A DNA stretch of 61,537 bases, from the NCBI GenBank assembly GCA_024642205.1, contig JAHEBQ010000038.1, positions 1 through 61,537 of the forward strand. Direction: 5' to 3'. The position numbers and the translations under genes were made by a program. Under the pieces are notes generated by a model. The model saw only the letters and a list, made by a program, of their open reading frames with translations, did no database searches and was not told the DNA's origin. This document shows, piece by piece, positions 45,689-53,957 of this stretch (position 1 is the stretch's first letter; the number at the start of each line of letters is the position of its first letter). This DNA comes from Planctomycetaceae bacterium. Lineage in GTDB: Bacteria; Planctomycetota; Planctomycetia; Pirellulales; Pirellulaceae.

Positions 45689-46228
45689 ATGCGATCGCTC
45701 GATTGGCTTAAAGCACGCGTCTTATTTTACCCCACGCTCGTGTGGAATGTCGTCCTTGGGCGCTGGTTCAAGTCCCGAAACTGGTGGGACCGCATTGATA
45801 CATATGTTTTACTGGGCGCGCTGCCGTTTGCCCGGGATGTACCCCAACTTTTTGACGCAGGTATCCGAGCGGTCGTCAATACCTGCGAAGAGTATGCGGG
45901 CCCTGTTGAACAGTATAAGAGTTTCGACATGGAGCAAATGTGGATGCCAACGATTGATTTTACCCATCCCTCTTATCAAGACGTTTGTCGAGCCGTCGAA
46001 TTCATCGATAAAAATGTGATGGCTGAAAAGTCTGTCTATATTCACTGCAAAGCCGGCCGTGGGAGAAGTGCAACCGTTGCCATTTGTTGGCTAATGAAGG
46101 ACAAGCAAATCAACGCCAGCGACGCTCAGCGCTGGTTGACCGAAAAGCGACCGCACGTCAACCAGCATCTGACGAGTCGTCCCGTCGTGCAGGAGTTTGA
46201 ACGCGCTTTTGTTCGGCCGGAGCAGTAA
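45689..46228 (+). CDS. PTPMT1-like dual-specificity phosphatase (probable phosphatidylglycerophosphate phosphatase)
   Basis: A 179-aa protein. The catalytic loop HCKAGRGRSAT places Cys120 and Arg126 in the Cx5R signature and is nearly identical to the PTPMT1 loop (HCKAGRSRSAT). The upstream segments WWDRIDTYVLLGALPF, GIRAVVNTCEEYAGP and MEQMWMPTIDFTHPS (general acid Asp) also match PTPMT1. That enzyme removes phosphate from phosphatidylglycerophosphate, giving phosphatidylglycerol for cardiolipin synthesis, and a mammalian-type enzyme of this kind is established in Rhodopirellula baltica. The N-terminal hydrophobic/basic stretch could associate with the membrane. It converges with the MATE gene. 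Confidence 0.9.
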   Translation: MRSLDWLKARVLFYPTLVWNVVLGRWFKSRNWWDRIDTYVLLGALPFARDVPQLFDAGIRAVVNTCEEYAGPVEQYKSFDMEQMWMPTIDFTHPSYQDVCRAVEFIDKNVMAEKSVYIHCKAGRGRSATVAICWLMKDKQINASDAQRWLTEKRPHVNQHLTSRPVVQEFERAFVRPEQ

Positions 46229-46298
46229 ATGATGGCCTCGCCTCATCTGGCAAACCTTTCAAGCGAAGGACGACAGCCGCCAGCGATAACCTGGCGAA

Positions 46299-47669
46299 TC
46301 AGAACTTGAGTTCGCGCCATCCACCCCGGGCGAATCGTGCACCGACGAGTAAGCTTCGGACCATCAAGTCGGCAGCCATCGCATACCAGGCACCGATGAC
46401 GCCCCAGTCCAGGCCTTCGACGGTCAGGCCGATCACCGGGATTTCGAAGTTTCCGAAAGCAAGATAGACGGCCAAGGGGATCCGGATAATGAAGAATCCG
46501 ATCACCGTGAATACGAACGGCCAAAACGTGTCGCCTGCTCCTCGAAATCCGCCGCTTAAGATCATCACCACGCCAAGGCTCGGTAGCGCAATGGCCACAA
46601 TTTTCAGCAGTTTGGCCACATTCATCGTTGTGGGGTCGGAGCAATCACCAGTGAAGATTGCCGCGATCTGGATGCCGTAAAAATATAAGCAGACCGCCCC
46701 GACCGTCATGATGGCCCCGCCGATATAAAGGCACAGCAGGACACTTTCAGTCGCCCGCTTTGGAGATCTGGCGCCCAGGAATTGACCGGCCATTGTTGCC
46801 GCAGCCACCTGAAACGCGGCGCCGGGAAGGAATGCGCTCGCTTCGATCTGAATCGCCAGACCATGCGCGGCAGCCGAGGCTTTTCCGAGGCTGTTGATGA
46901 GGCCCAGAAAAAGCAGTTGGCTGAACAGTAGCGTGGCAACGTCGAATCCACCGGGCAAGCCGATCCGGAACATTTTTGCCAGGATTTCCGGGCTTGGTTT
47001 CATCCAGCGAAACCTTAGCTGCAGTCCCGCACGCCCGACGATCAGGATCCAGACGATAATCGCTCCGCCAACCGCATACCCCGACGCCGTTCCGATTGCG
47101 ATTCCCTGCCACCCGATTTTGGGCAACCATCCCCAACCGGTAACCAATAGCGTACTGACAAGGATATTGACAACAACGACCACAACCTTGGCCACAAAAC
47201 CGGAAACGGTGTCACCCGCGCCGCGTAAACAGGCCGCTCCGATTTGCGAACACATGATCATCGGAATCATCGGTGTCACGATTCGCAGGTATTGAAGGGC
47301 AAACTCCGCTGATTCGTCCCGGAGTTGCATCAGGGCGATGAACTGGGAGCCAAAACACCAGATTGCGACGACCAATGCGAAAGAAAAAATACCGGCGACA
47401 AGATACGCTTGATTGGCCACACGTCGCGCTGCCGCTAGATCTCCGGCACCAACCCAGCGGGCGATGAGCGCCGTTGCACCGATCGCAACCACGGAGAACA
47501 TGCTGGGAATCAGCCAAATCAAATAGGCCATCAAACCCATTGCTGCCTTGGTCGCATCACCATCGTCGGCAAAATATCGACTCGCCAGTAACCAATCCGT
47601 CCAGGTCACCATGAGAACCAACAGTTCTTCAGCCAAAGCCGGGATCGCCATCCGCAGCATCGGCTGCAA
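46299..47669 (-). CDS. MATE-family efflux transporter
   Basis: A 456-aa protein with about 12 membrane segments and the internal two-fold repeat of MATE proteins: WLIPSMFSVVAIGATALIAR in the first half, ALPSLGVVMILSGGFRGAGD in the second, and the paired RGAGDT motifs (ACLRGAGDTVSGF, GFRGAGDTFWPF). MATE proteins export drugs or organic cations using Na+ or H+ gradients. The start is uncertain: TTG 47669 or ATG 47660; the frame is open for about 30 further codons upstream but has no standard start there. It is divergent from the TlpA-like gene. Confidence 0.93.
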   Translation of the reverse strand: MQPMLRMAIPALAEELLVLMVTWTDWLLASRYFADDGDATKAAMGLMAYLIWLIPSMFSVVAIGATALIARWVGAGDLAAARRVANQAYLVAGIFSFALVVAIWCFGSQFIALMQLRDESAEFALQYLRIVTPMIPMIMCSQIGAACLRGAGDTVSGFVAKVVVVVVNILVSTLLVTGWGWLPKIGWQGIAIGTASGYAVGGAIIVWILIVGRAGLQLRFRWMKPSPEILAKMFRIGLPGGFDVATLLFSQLLFLGLINSLGKASAAAHGLAIQIEASAFLPGAAFQVAAATMAGQFLGARSPKRATESVLLCLYIGGAIMTVGAVCLYFYGIQIAAIFTGDCSDPTTMNVAKLLKIVAIALPSLGVVMILSGGFRGAGDTFWPFVFTVIGFFIIRIPLAVYLAFGNFEIPVIGLTVEGLDWGVIGAWYAMAADLMVRSLLVGARFARGGWRELKF

Positions 47670-48002
47670 ATTGGACGGTGAGTCGACAACGGAGAAATTT
47701 TTGAGCTGTTTTTTAATGTTGGAGTTAATATCGTTAACCCGCCAAAAGGACGAAAAATCCGTATTTTTTTTTGTTTAGGAAAAAAGGGCGATTTAGGAGT
47801 CGTGGTATCACCCCCCCGATATGGCTATCACCACTTCACAAATCGGTCCCCATCGGTAGCCTAATTCCCCAAGGCAGGCCGTAATCCCCCAAGCGTTAAC
47901 CTTTCTTGAGGTCGATTCTTGGGGATCTTTTTAACTCATGAATTCGAAAACTGTGGAAAGCATAATTGAATTGCATTCCATTGCGAGAACGACAGCGGTG
48001 AA
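47670..48002. other. divergent intergenic region with terminator-like leader hairpin
   Basis: About 330 bases between the MATE and TlpA-like genes. CCCCAAG (47887-47893) can pair with CTTGGGG (47918-47924), followed by ATCTTTTT (47925-47932), a terminator-like form. A second CCCCAAG at 47867-47873 could compete for the same arm. No gene ends here, so the structure would act as a leader attenuator for the downstream gene, if transcription starts upstream of it. Also contains a C7 run near 47810. Confidence 0.4.
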
Positions 48003-49280
48003 ATGTTTCGTGACGGATTAAGGATGGAACTGATGCACTTTATAACAAGAACGACCACATATTTGTCCTTGCTTCTGCTGAGCTCGCTTTCGTTTTCTTT
48101 GATCCAACCAACAACCGCTGAAGGCGCAACTCCGACTTTGTTACAGCCAGGCGATGGTGGAAGTGCCGATCAACAGTTGAACACATGTTTGCAAATTGCC
48201 AAGCAAGGCGATGTGAAACGCGCTTTGGAGCTGGCTCGGCAGGTCAAAACGATGTTTGGTTCCCAGCGGCTGTTTACCGTTAGCTATATGAACACGCTCC
48301 TGACGATTGTCGACGAAAACGACTCTGATTACGACAATATAATCCTCAATGAAATCATCCATGTCGTTAACGAAGAACGGCTATCGAAAAAATATGATGG
48401 ACAATTGGATCCCGAAATCTCGTTTTATTTCATGCAGGCGCTGGGTCGGCTTTCTGTCGCAACGATGGAAGTGAACGAAAGAGTCTCCGCGAAAATTCGC
48501 ATTTACGAAGGCCAGATCGCGAGCAATCTGAAAGCGAATCCCGGTTATCCAAGAAATGCCCTGGAGGCACTTGCGCTTCCAATGGTCAGTATGGCTCAAG
48601 GCTATGCAATTCGGCACAACCAGACCCAGGCGTTTGCGTCGCTTGGGAAAGCCGTTGATGTCGGTTTCGGTGATTTCGAACTGATTCTAAACGATCCCTT
48701 GATTAACCGCTTGGAAAACGAAGGTGCGATCGAGGAGCTGGTGGGCGAATTGAAAGTTCGATATCAAAGAGCGGTGACGGAATGGAGCCGCACGGTTTTG
48801 GCAGAATTTCAACCATACCAATTCAACTTTGATGTTGCGGATATCGAAGGGGGGCGACTCCGGAACTCGGATTTTGGGGGAAAAGTGATTGTGCTCGACA
48901 TGTGGGCGACCTGGTGTCCTCCATGTCGGAAGGGAATTCCGCATTACATTGAACTTCAAAAGAACTATGGTTCACAAGGCATCGCTGTTTTCGGGGTTTC
49001 GATGGACAATCCGCAAGATCCGAATAGCGTGTTGAAAACCGTGAGCGATTTCGTCGCCGAGCAGAAATTCAATTATCCTTGTGCGTTGGGTGATCAGTCA
49101 TTTGCCCAACAGGTTCCCGGCAAGTTGGTTTTGCCAACGACGATTTTCATCGATCAATTCAGCAACGTTCGTTACATCGCCCGGGGTTTTCACGATTACG
49201 CGAAAATCGAGGCGATCACCAGGGCCTTGGCTTCCGAAAGCCAGCCTGTTCAAGCCGGAATGCCGTCGTACAGCAACTAG
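48003..49280 (+). CDS. exported TlpA/ResA-like thioredoxin protein with N-terminal helical domain
   Basis: Up to 425 aa; the start may instead be ATG 48024 or 48033 (TAAGGA lies before the latter, and it begins a clean signal peptide MHFITRTTTYLSLLLLSSLS). A TPR-like helical region covers about residues 55-270. The thioredoxin domain follows, with VIVLDMWATWCPPCRKGIPH holding the WCPPC site at 304-308 (counting from 48003), the LPTTIFID cis-Pro loop and the extra strands of TlpA/ResA proteins. It probably reduces periplasmic disulphides, for example in cytochrome or other protein maturation. Confidence 0.9.
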   Translation: MFRDGLRMELMHFITRTTTYLSLLLLSSLSFSLIQPTTAEGATPTLLQPGDGGSADQQLNTCLQIAKQGDVKRALELARQVKTMFGSQRLFTVSYMNTLLTIVDENDSDYDNIILNEIIHVVNEERLSKKYDGQLDPEISFYFMQALGRLSVATMEVNERVSAKIRIYEGQIASNLKANPGYPRNALEALALPMVSMAQGYAIRHNQTQAFASLGKAVDVGFGDFELILNDPLINRLENEGAIEELVGELKVRYQRAVTEWSRTVLAEFQPYQFNFDVADIEGGRLRNSDFGGKVIVLDMWATWCPPCRKGIPHYIELQKNYGSQGIAVFGVSMDNPQDPNSVLKTVSDFVAEQKFNYPCALGDQSFAQQVPGKLVLPTTIFIDQFSNVRYIARGFHDYAKIEAITRALASESQPVQAGMPSYSN

Positions 49281-49596
49281 TTTTGACGCTGTCTATCATG
49301 GGCAATCCTCTTGATCGCCGCCGATTCCAATCGTTTGGTGCGCTGCGGCATCCGATTCGAATTCTCAACCAGCGAGTGCCTGAAGATCACCGAATCGATG
49401 AATTCGCGTCATTGGTGGTCGGTCAATTCTGGGTTCCGGCTGGGACACTGTTTGGTAGACGAGAATTGTTTATCGGCTCGAATTTGGATCCAGACATCGT
49501 GGTGCCGCTAGCTGATCGAGTGATAGCGTGTTTTGTTTTGTGGTACATTGCGCGAACTCTGCGGAATTGGTTTCGTAACGCTTACCTAATCGTGAT
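49281..49596. other. intergenic before recO
   Basis: About 315 bases. An open plus-strand frame (49283-49636, 117 codons) crosses it but overlaps recO by 40 bp and has no recognisable domain, so it is not called. No clear promoter was found. Confidence 0.4.
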
Positions 49597-50538
49597 ATGG
49601 CAGCTGAAAAGACAACGGGAATCGTTCTGCGCGTGATCGCTTTCAGCGAGACAAGTTGCATCGTTACGCTGTTTACGCGGGAGTTCGGCAAGTTGACCAC
49701 GATCGCCAAAGGAGCGCGGCGACCGAAAAGTCCGTTTGAGGCTGCTCTTGACGTGTTGGCGATCTGTCGCATAGTGTTCCTCGACAAAAGTCCTGGCGGA
49801 ATGGGAATCCTGACCGAAGCGAAACTGGAACGACGATTTCGCGGCGCGAGCCGAAGCCTGAATCAACTGTACGCGGGCTACTATGTCGTTGAATTACTGA
49901 ACACACTGAACGATGAAGGAGATCCACACCCCGATTTGTTTGACCATGCCGTTGCCACGATCGGCCAGATTGATTTGAACGAGACGCGGGACGAACAACT
50001 AGGTCAGATACTGCTTCGATTTGAACTGAATACTCTCGATGTGCTGGGGCATTTGCCCATGTTGACCAAATGCGTGGGTTGCGGGCGTGAGAAGACCACG
50101 GTAACGCGAGTCAGTTTCGGTTTGAATCTCGGTGGCATCCTTTGCCAAACCTGTCGTCGCGGAGAATCGAACATTGTCAGCTTGAGTTCGGGTGGCTTGC
50201 AGTGTTTGTTGGAATTGGTGGGTGGACAACTTGGGTCGAATCAACGGAACTCGGATAATTGGAACAAGGCAGATCGGGCACCAGGAAAATTGGCGATGAT
50301 TGACGCGACTCGGTTGCTCGTCGATGGAGCGAATGAAATCAGGGAATTCAAAGAAGAGAAAGAGGAGTGGAGTCGAGGTGTGCCGGAACGGGAACCATTG
50401 TCGAATGCCGATTCGTCGACAATCACGTTCGCCGACCGGGTCCGTTGTCAGGCTGAAGTCCGGCAGCTGGTTCGGAGATACATCACGCATTTGTTGGGCT
50501 TCCCGCCGAAGCTGCACAAATTTTTGAGAAATATTTAG
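49597..50538 (+). CDS. recO: DNA repair protein RecO
   Basis: A 313-aa protein. The N-terminal OB fold shows TGIVLRVIAFSETSCIVTLFTREFGKLTTIAKGARRPKS, characteristic of RecO, followed by the helical domain (LYAGYYVVELLNTLNDEGDP). Four cysteines, CVGC and CQTC, form the zinc-binding site seen in many RecO proteins. It is longer than the roughly 240-aa enterobacterial form because of a polar insert around residues 215-270. RecO loads RecA on SSB-coated DNA with RecR. The BamD-like gene begins 38 bp downstream. Confidence 0.95.
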   Translation: MAAEKTTGIVLRVIAFSETSCIVTLFTREFGKLTTIAKGARRPKSPFEAALDVLAICRIVFLDKSPGGMGILTEAKLERRFRGASRSLNQLYAGYYVVELLNTLNDEGDPHPDLFDHAVATIGQIDLNETRDEQLGQILLRFELNTLDVLGHLPMLTKCVGCGREKTTVTRVSFGLNLGGILCQTCRRGESNIVSLSSGGLQCLLELVGGQLGSNQRNSDNWNKADRAPGKLAMIDATRLLVDGANEIREFKEEKEEWSRGVPEREPLSNADSSTITFADRVRCQAEVRQLVRRYITHLLGFPPKLHKFLRNI

Positions 50539-50576
50539 GCAATAACAGATCGTTCACGTCGACAAGGAAGTCGAGC

Positions 50577-51842
50577 ATGAGATTGTGGTTAGTTTTATTG
50601 GTGACAGGGAGCTTGTTGATCGGTGCATCAACAGGTTGTCAATCGTTCAACCAATCAGCGGGTTCTTCTTCCGCCTCAAAAAAGAAATCCCTTTTCGGGC
50701 TCAACAAGCCACGACGAGACCGACCGGATTCGGACGAAATCCTCGATCCCCTCGGGGCTCGCGATTCAAATCGGCTCTTGCTGGATGATTTTGCTCCCAG
50801 CCAGTTGGCGACGACGCTCAAAATCCGCACGCACGGAACAGATGCGATCTCAGCCAAACAGAATTTCGAGGAAGGCCAGCGGCTTTATACCACGGGCATT
50901 GCGCAACTTGATGCCGATCCCAGCGGCGAGGGCCACAAACAGAGCTTTGTTGATGCGGCGAATCAATTCCGGATGGCGGCTGCGAGGATGCCCGATTCTC
51001 AAATCGAAGAAGATGCGTTGTATTTTGAGGGAGAATCGTATTTCTTTGCCGACCGATATGTTCAGTCCAATCGGGCGTTTGAAAAGCTGGTTGCAAATTA
51101 TTCTGGAACGCGGCATCTCGACAAGGCTGAACATCGTCGATACGCGATTGCGGTTTACTGGCTGCAGCTGGCGGATTCGTCATTCATGCCGAACCTGGTC
51201 GACCCCAAGCGACCCAAGACCAGCCTGGCCAGTGAGGGGCGCCGGATTCTTCATCGAATTCGAATCGATGATCCAACCGGCAAACTGGCTGACGACGCGA
51301 CGTTGGCGCTGGGCAAGGCGTTCATGACGGCGGACCGCTTTTATGAAGCAGCCGACACGTTCGAGGATTTACGAAAGAACTATCCCGGTAGCGAGCACCA
51401 GTTTACGGCCCACCTGCTCGAACTCGAAGCCCGACTTAAAGGGTACCAGGGCAAAAGCTACGATGATACGCCGCTCCGTAAAGCGGACGAGATTATGAAG
51501 AACATCGTCCGGCTGTTTCCTCAGGAATGCGAAGGCCAATTGGAATACCTGGAAACGCAAGCGACGTTGATTCAAAACCAGATTGCGGAACGGGACTATT
51601 CGATGGGACAGTATTTTGAAGGTCGTGGTGAAAATCGAGCCGCGAAAATCTACTACGAGAAAGTCGCTGAGAAGTATCAGCATACGCCGCTGGGCGAATC
51701 GATCAACGAACAGATTGAAAAAGTCGCAGCGCTGCCACCCAAACCAGACCAGCCCATTCAATGGCTGGTTGACGTGTTCCCTGATCCCGAAGCGGCCAAG
51801 CCATTGATCCGGGCTGGTGATAACGAGACTATTTTTCGCTAA
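50577..51842 (+). CDS. BamD-like outer-membrane assembly lipoprotein
   Basis: A 421-aa lipoprotein with AAGGA eight bases before ATG 50577. The signal ends with the lipobox ASTGC (Cys21). TPR-like helical pairs follow, such as ALYFEGESYFFADRYVQSNR, FEKLVANYSGTRHLDKAEHR and AADTFEDLRKNYPGSEHQFT, in the style of BamD/YfiO, although the protein is longer than the usual 240-280 aa and carries extra N-terminal polar sequence and a C-terminal extension. BamD is the essential helper in inserting beta-barrel proteins into the outer membrane. The lptE-like gene lies next in the same direction. Confidence 0.85.
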   Translation: MRLWLVLLVTGSLLIGASTGCQSFNQSAGSSSASKKKSLFGLNKPRRDRPDSDEILDPLGARDSNRLLLDDFAPSQLATTLKIRTHGTDAISAKQNFEEGQRLYTTGIAQLDADPSGEGHKQSFVDAANQFRMAAARMPDSQIEEDALYFEGESYFFADRYVQSNRAFEKLVANYSGTRHLDKAEHRRYAIAVYWLQLADSSFMPNLVDPKRPKTSLASEGRRILHRIRIDDPTGKLADDATLALGKAFMTADRFYEAADTFEDLRKNYPGSEHQFTAHLLELEARLKGYQGKSYDDTPLRKADEIMKNIVRLFPQECEGQLEYLETQATLIQNQIAERDYSMGQYFEGRGENRAAKIYYEKVAEKYQHTPLGESINEQIEKVAALPPKPDQPIQWLVDVFPDPEAAKPLIRAGDNETIFR

Positions 51843-51972
51843 ATGTGAAAGGCCAGTATTTGACCTGTTGGATCGCTGGTCCAAATGAAGTCCATTCGCG
51901 AATCCAACGGCGTCGTAGCGGATCGCATCTGCGTTCTAGCGCATCGCTTCTGTTAACCCATTCCAATCGAAG

Positions 51973-52545
51973 ATGTCAGCCATCGAGCCACCCCTCCAAC
52001 TCACCTCCTCCAAACCGCAACGGTTATTTGGCAATTTCCGCATGCGTTGGATTGCTGGCGCGGTCTTGTCCAGCGTGGCAGCGCAAGCGTTGGGCTGTGC
52101 CGGCTATCATCTCGGAAATCAATACCTGTATCGCAGCGATATCCGAACGGTGCACGTGATGGCGGTCGAAATGGAATCCAATCGACGGTATCTGGGTCAG
52201 CGTTTGAGAGAAGCGATCATCAAGGATGTCGAAATCAACACGCCGTTGACCATCACCGATCCCCAGATTTCGGATAGTTTTATTCGTGTGCGCATCGCCA
52301 ACGAAAGAAAACGCGTGGCTGGTGAAAACATCAACGATGATCCCCGAACGCTGCAGATCAACTGGGTTGTCGATGTCGATTGGGTCGATCGAGCAGGGGT
52401 TCCGTTAATGCAATTTCAATCCGTTCAAATCAACCGCGATGGCGAGTTCATTCCGGAAGGAGGCCAATCGATGGCCACGGCTCAACAGAGAATCATCGAG
52501 CAGGTCGCGCGTGATGTGATCAGCCAAATGCAAATGCCCTGGTAA
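51973..52545 (+). CDS. lptE: LPS-assembly lipoprotein LptE-like
   Basis: Up to 190 aa. The internal ATG at 52042 would begin a compact lipoprotein signal (MRWIAGAVLSSVAAQALGC) and may be the true start. After the lipidated Cys comes AGYHLGNQYLYRSDIRTVHV, the usual LptE opening (GCGYHL), then a two-layer alpha/beta pattern (RRYLGQRLREAIIKDVEINT, RTLQINWVVDVDWVD, AQQRIIEQVARDVISQMQMP). LptE plugs the LptD barrel for lipopolysaccharide delivery to the outer leaflet. LptD is not in the window. Together with BamD this indicates a diderm envelope. Confidence 0.85.
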   Translation: MSAIEPPLQLTSSKPQRLFGNFRMRWIAGAVLSSVAAQALGCAGYHLGNQYLYRSDIRTVHVMAVEMESNRRYLGQRLREAIIKDVEINTPLTITDPQISDSFIRVRIANERKRVAGENINDDPRTLQINWVVDVDWVDRAGVPLMQFQSVQINRDGEFIPEGGQSMATAQQRIIEQVARDVISQMQMPW

Positions 52546-52854
52546 ATCAGGACTGCCCGGTTCCGGATATTCCTGCTTGAGTGCATGGTATTCTCCATGT
52601 TGATTTCCCGTTGTCCGAAATCCAAACGGATACGTCAATCCATCGCGAATTCCATGCTCTGTCCGCTAAAACGTTGACAACTGTGCGAAAGTCAGTTTTC
52701 TGAGGGCAACGACTCCCAGGGAAGTCCATTGAAATTCCCGGGAATTGCCATTAATGAATTTTCTTTTTGGCGGCGATTCGTTACCATAAGAAGATTGAAA
52801 AGCGACATGTCGTTGTAGACGATTTTCTCGAAGCGATCTTAGCAAGGAGACGGA
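52546..52854. other. intergenic, no recognised gene
   Basis: About 310 bases between lptE and the next gene; no gene, repeat or convincing promoter was seen. Confidence 0.45.
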
Positions 52855-53448
52855 ATGAGAATACTGCTTTTGGTTCTCTGGATGCTGATCCCCGTTGGGG
52901 CATTGGCCTACCATATGGGGCCGGGCCAGACTGACATGAAACGCGACCAGGTTTCCCAGCTCCTCGCTGATGCAGATCAACTCGTGTTGGATGAGAAGTG
53001 GTCCGAGGCAAAACAGATCTACACCAACGCACTGGAGCTGCTTCCGGAAAACGAGGTGGCGACCAATCGGCGGACGCGACTTGAACTGGCCAAATGTGAA
53101 ATCAACGACAAGGGACTTCCGCAGGCCAACGAAGATCTGAAGGTTTTGGTCAACGAGTTGATGGAAGACTCTGGATCGGATCCCAGGCTGCTGGAAGATG
53201 CCCGAATGGCATTGGCCAATTCCCAATTCTATATCACGTGGCTGATGCGGCTGGAAGGTCGTTCCCCGGATGTCTGGGAACCGGAAATCACGTCGTCCCA
53301 ACAAATGTATCGTTTGCTTGCTGAAAACGCGGAACGGGATGGCGACCAGGAAATGATCAATATTCGCAGGTCGGATCTTGAGTCGGCGGTTAAATTGGCC
53401 CGAATGGATATTGGTGAGTTGCAAGGTCTTCCCTTGCCAAGCCAATGA
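52855..53448 (+). CDS. exported TPR-type protein
   Basis: A 197-aa protein with AAGGAG at 52843-52848. The N-terminal hydrophobic segment (MRILLLVLWMLIPVGALAYH) is a signal peptide or anchor. A TPR pair follows (LLADADQLVLDEKWSEAKQI, YTNALELLPENEVATNRRTR), then helical sequence with a DARMALANSQFYITWLMRLEG segment. No enzymatic residues. It is followed by a small possible ORF and a terminator at 53579, so it probably ends its transcription unit. Function unknown. Confidence 0.8.
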   Translation: MRILLLVLWMLIPVGALAYHMGPGQTDMKRDQVSQLLADADQLVLDEKWSEAKQIYTNALELLPENEVATNRRTRLELAKCEINDKGLPQANEDLKVLVNELMEDSGSDPRLLEDARMALANSQFYITWLMRLEGRSPDVWEPEITSSQQMYRLLAENAERDGDQEMINIRRSDLESAVKLARMDIGELQGLPLPSQ

Positions 53449-53549
53449 GCTGGCTGAAACTCATCAAGCAAACGCGGTCGCGTTTCTCAGAAAATTGGCA
53501 AGAAAAAAGACGATGCTCGAGGTGCAAGTGCTGGACCGCCGCCGGATGA
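53445..53549 (+). CDS. possible 34-aa small protein (ATGA overlap)
   Basis: The ATG at 53445 overlaps the TGA stop of the preceding gene (ATGA), a layout often used for translational coupling. The product begins MSWLKLIKQTRSRFSENWQE and ends with a Cys-rich basic part (CSRCKCW). There is no ribosome site of its own and no known family, and a terminator lies 30 bp after it. It may be chance. Confidence 0.25.
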   Translation: MSWLKLIKQTRSRFSENWQEKRRCSRCKCWTAAG

Positions 53550-53578
53550 CGGTGGTCGTTAAGCGGGAATGAGGAATC

Positions 53579-53610
53579 AAAGCCACGTGGATCGTCCGCG
53601 TGGCTTTTTT
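53579..53610 (+). terminator. rho-independent terminator
   Basis: AAAGCCACG (53579-53587) pairs with CGTGGCTTT (53599-53607) and runs into a T6 tract (53605-53610). It ends the transcript of the exported TPR gene. Confidence 0.88.
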
Positions 53611-53957
53611 GCTTTGCGAGCTGTCGTCGGGGTCTACCCGTCAACTGGACGGCTGGCGGACAGATGTCGGATCCATTCGGCAGCGGAATAGTAAACGGTG
53701 ACCCCGTTAATTGACAAATTCAGTGATGACCGTTGCAATTCCACCGCAGTCATTTTTGGAAAATGACACGGAATCCGCGAATCCTGATCCTCGTTCTGGA
53801 AATCAACTAGGATAGAGACATTCAGATTGTGCGTGAGCGTGTTTTCCCGCCTGTGGTTTGGGATTGTAACTGAATCGACCGAAGATTCTTCAAGTATCGG
53901 TCCCACACACCCATTCATTGTTCGACATTACCCGTTACAGATTTAGCCGGTGCCTAG
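53611..53957. other. intergenic before the 1299-aa gene
   Basis: About 350 bases. A minus-strand frame of 94 codons (53634-53918) reads protein-like in parts (MTAVELQRSSLNLSINGVTV) but has no known family, and a role as a gene is unproven. No clear promoter was found. Confidence 0.35.

Noticed and set aside
49283..49636. 117-codon frame before recO
   Set aside because: No recognised domain, overlaps recO, and no ribosome site.
53634..53918. 94-codon minus-strand frame
   Set aside because: It looks protein-like in parts, but has no family match and no supporting start signal; kept only as a comment in the intergenic entry.
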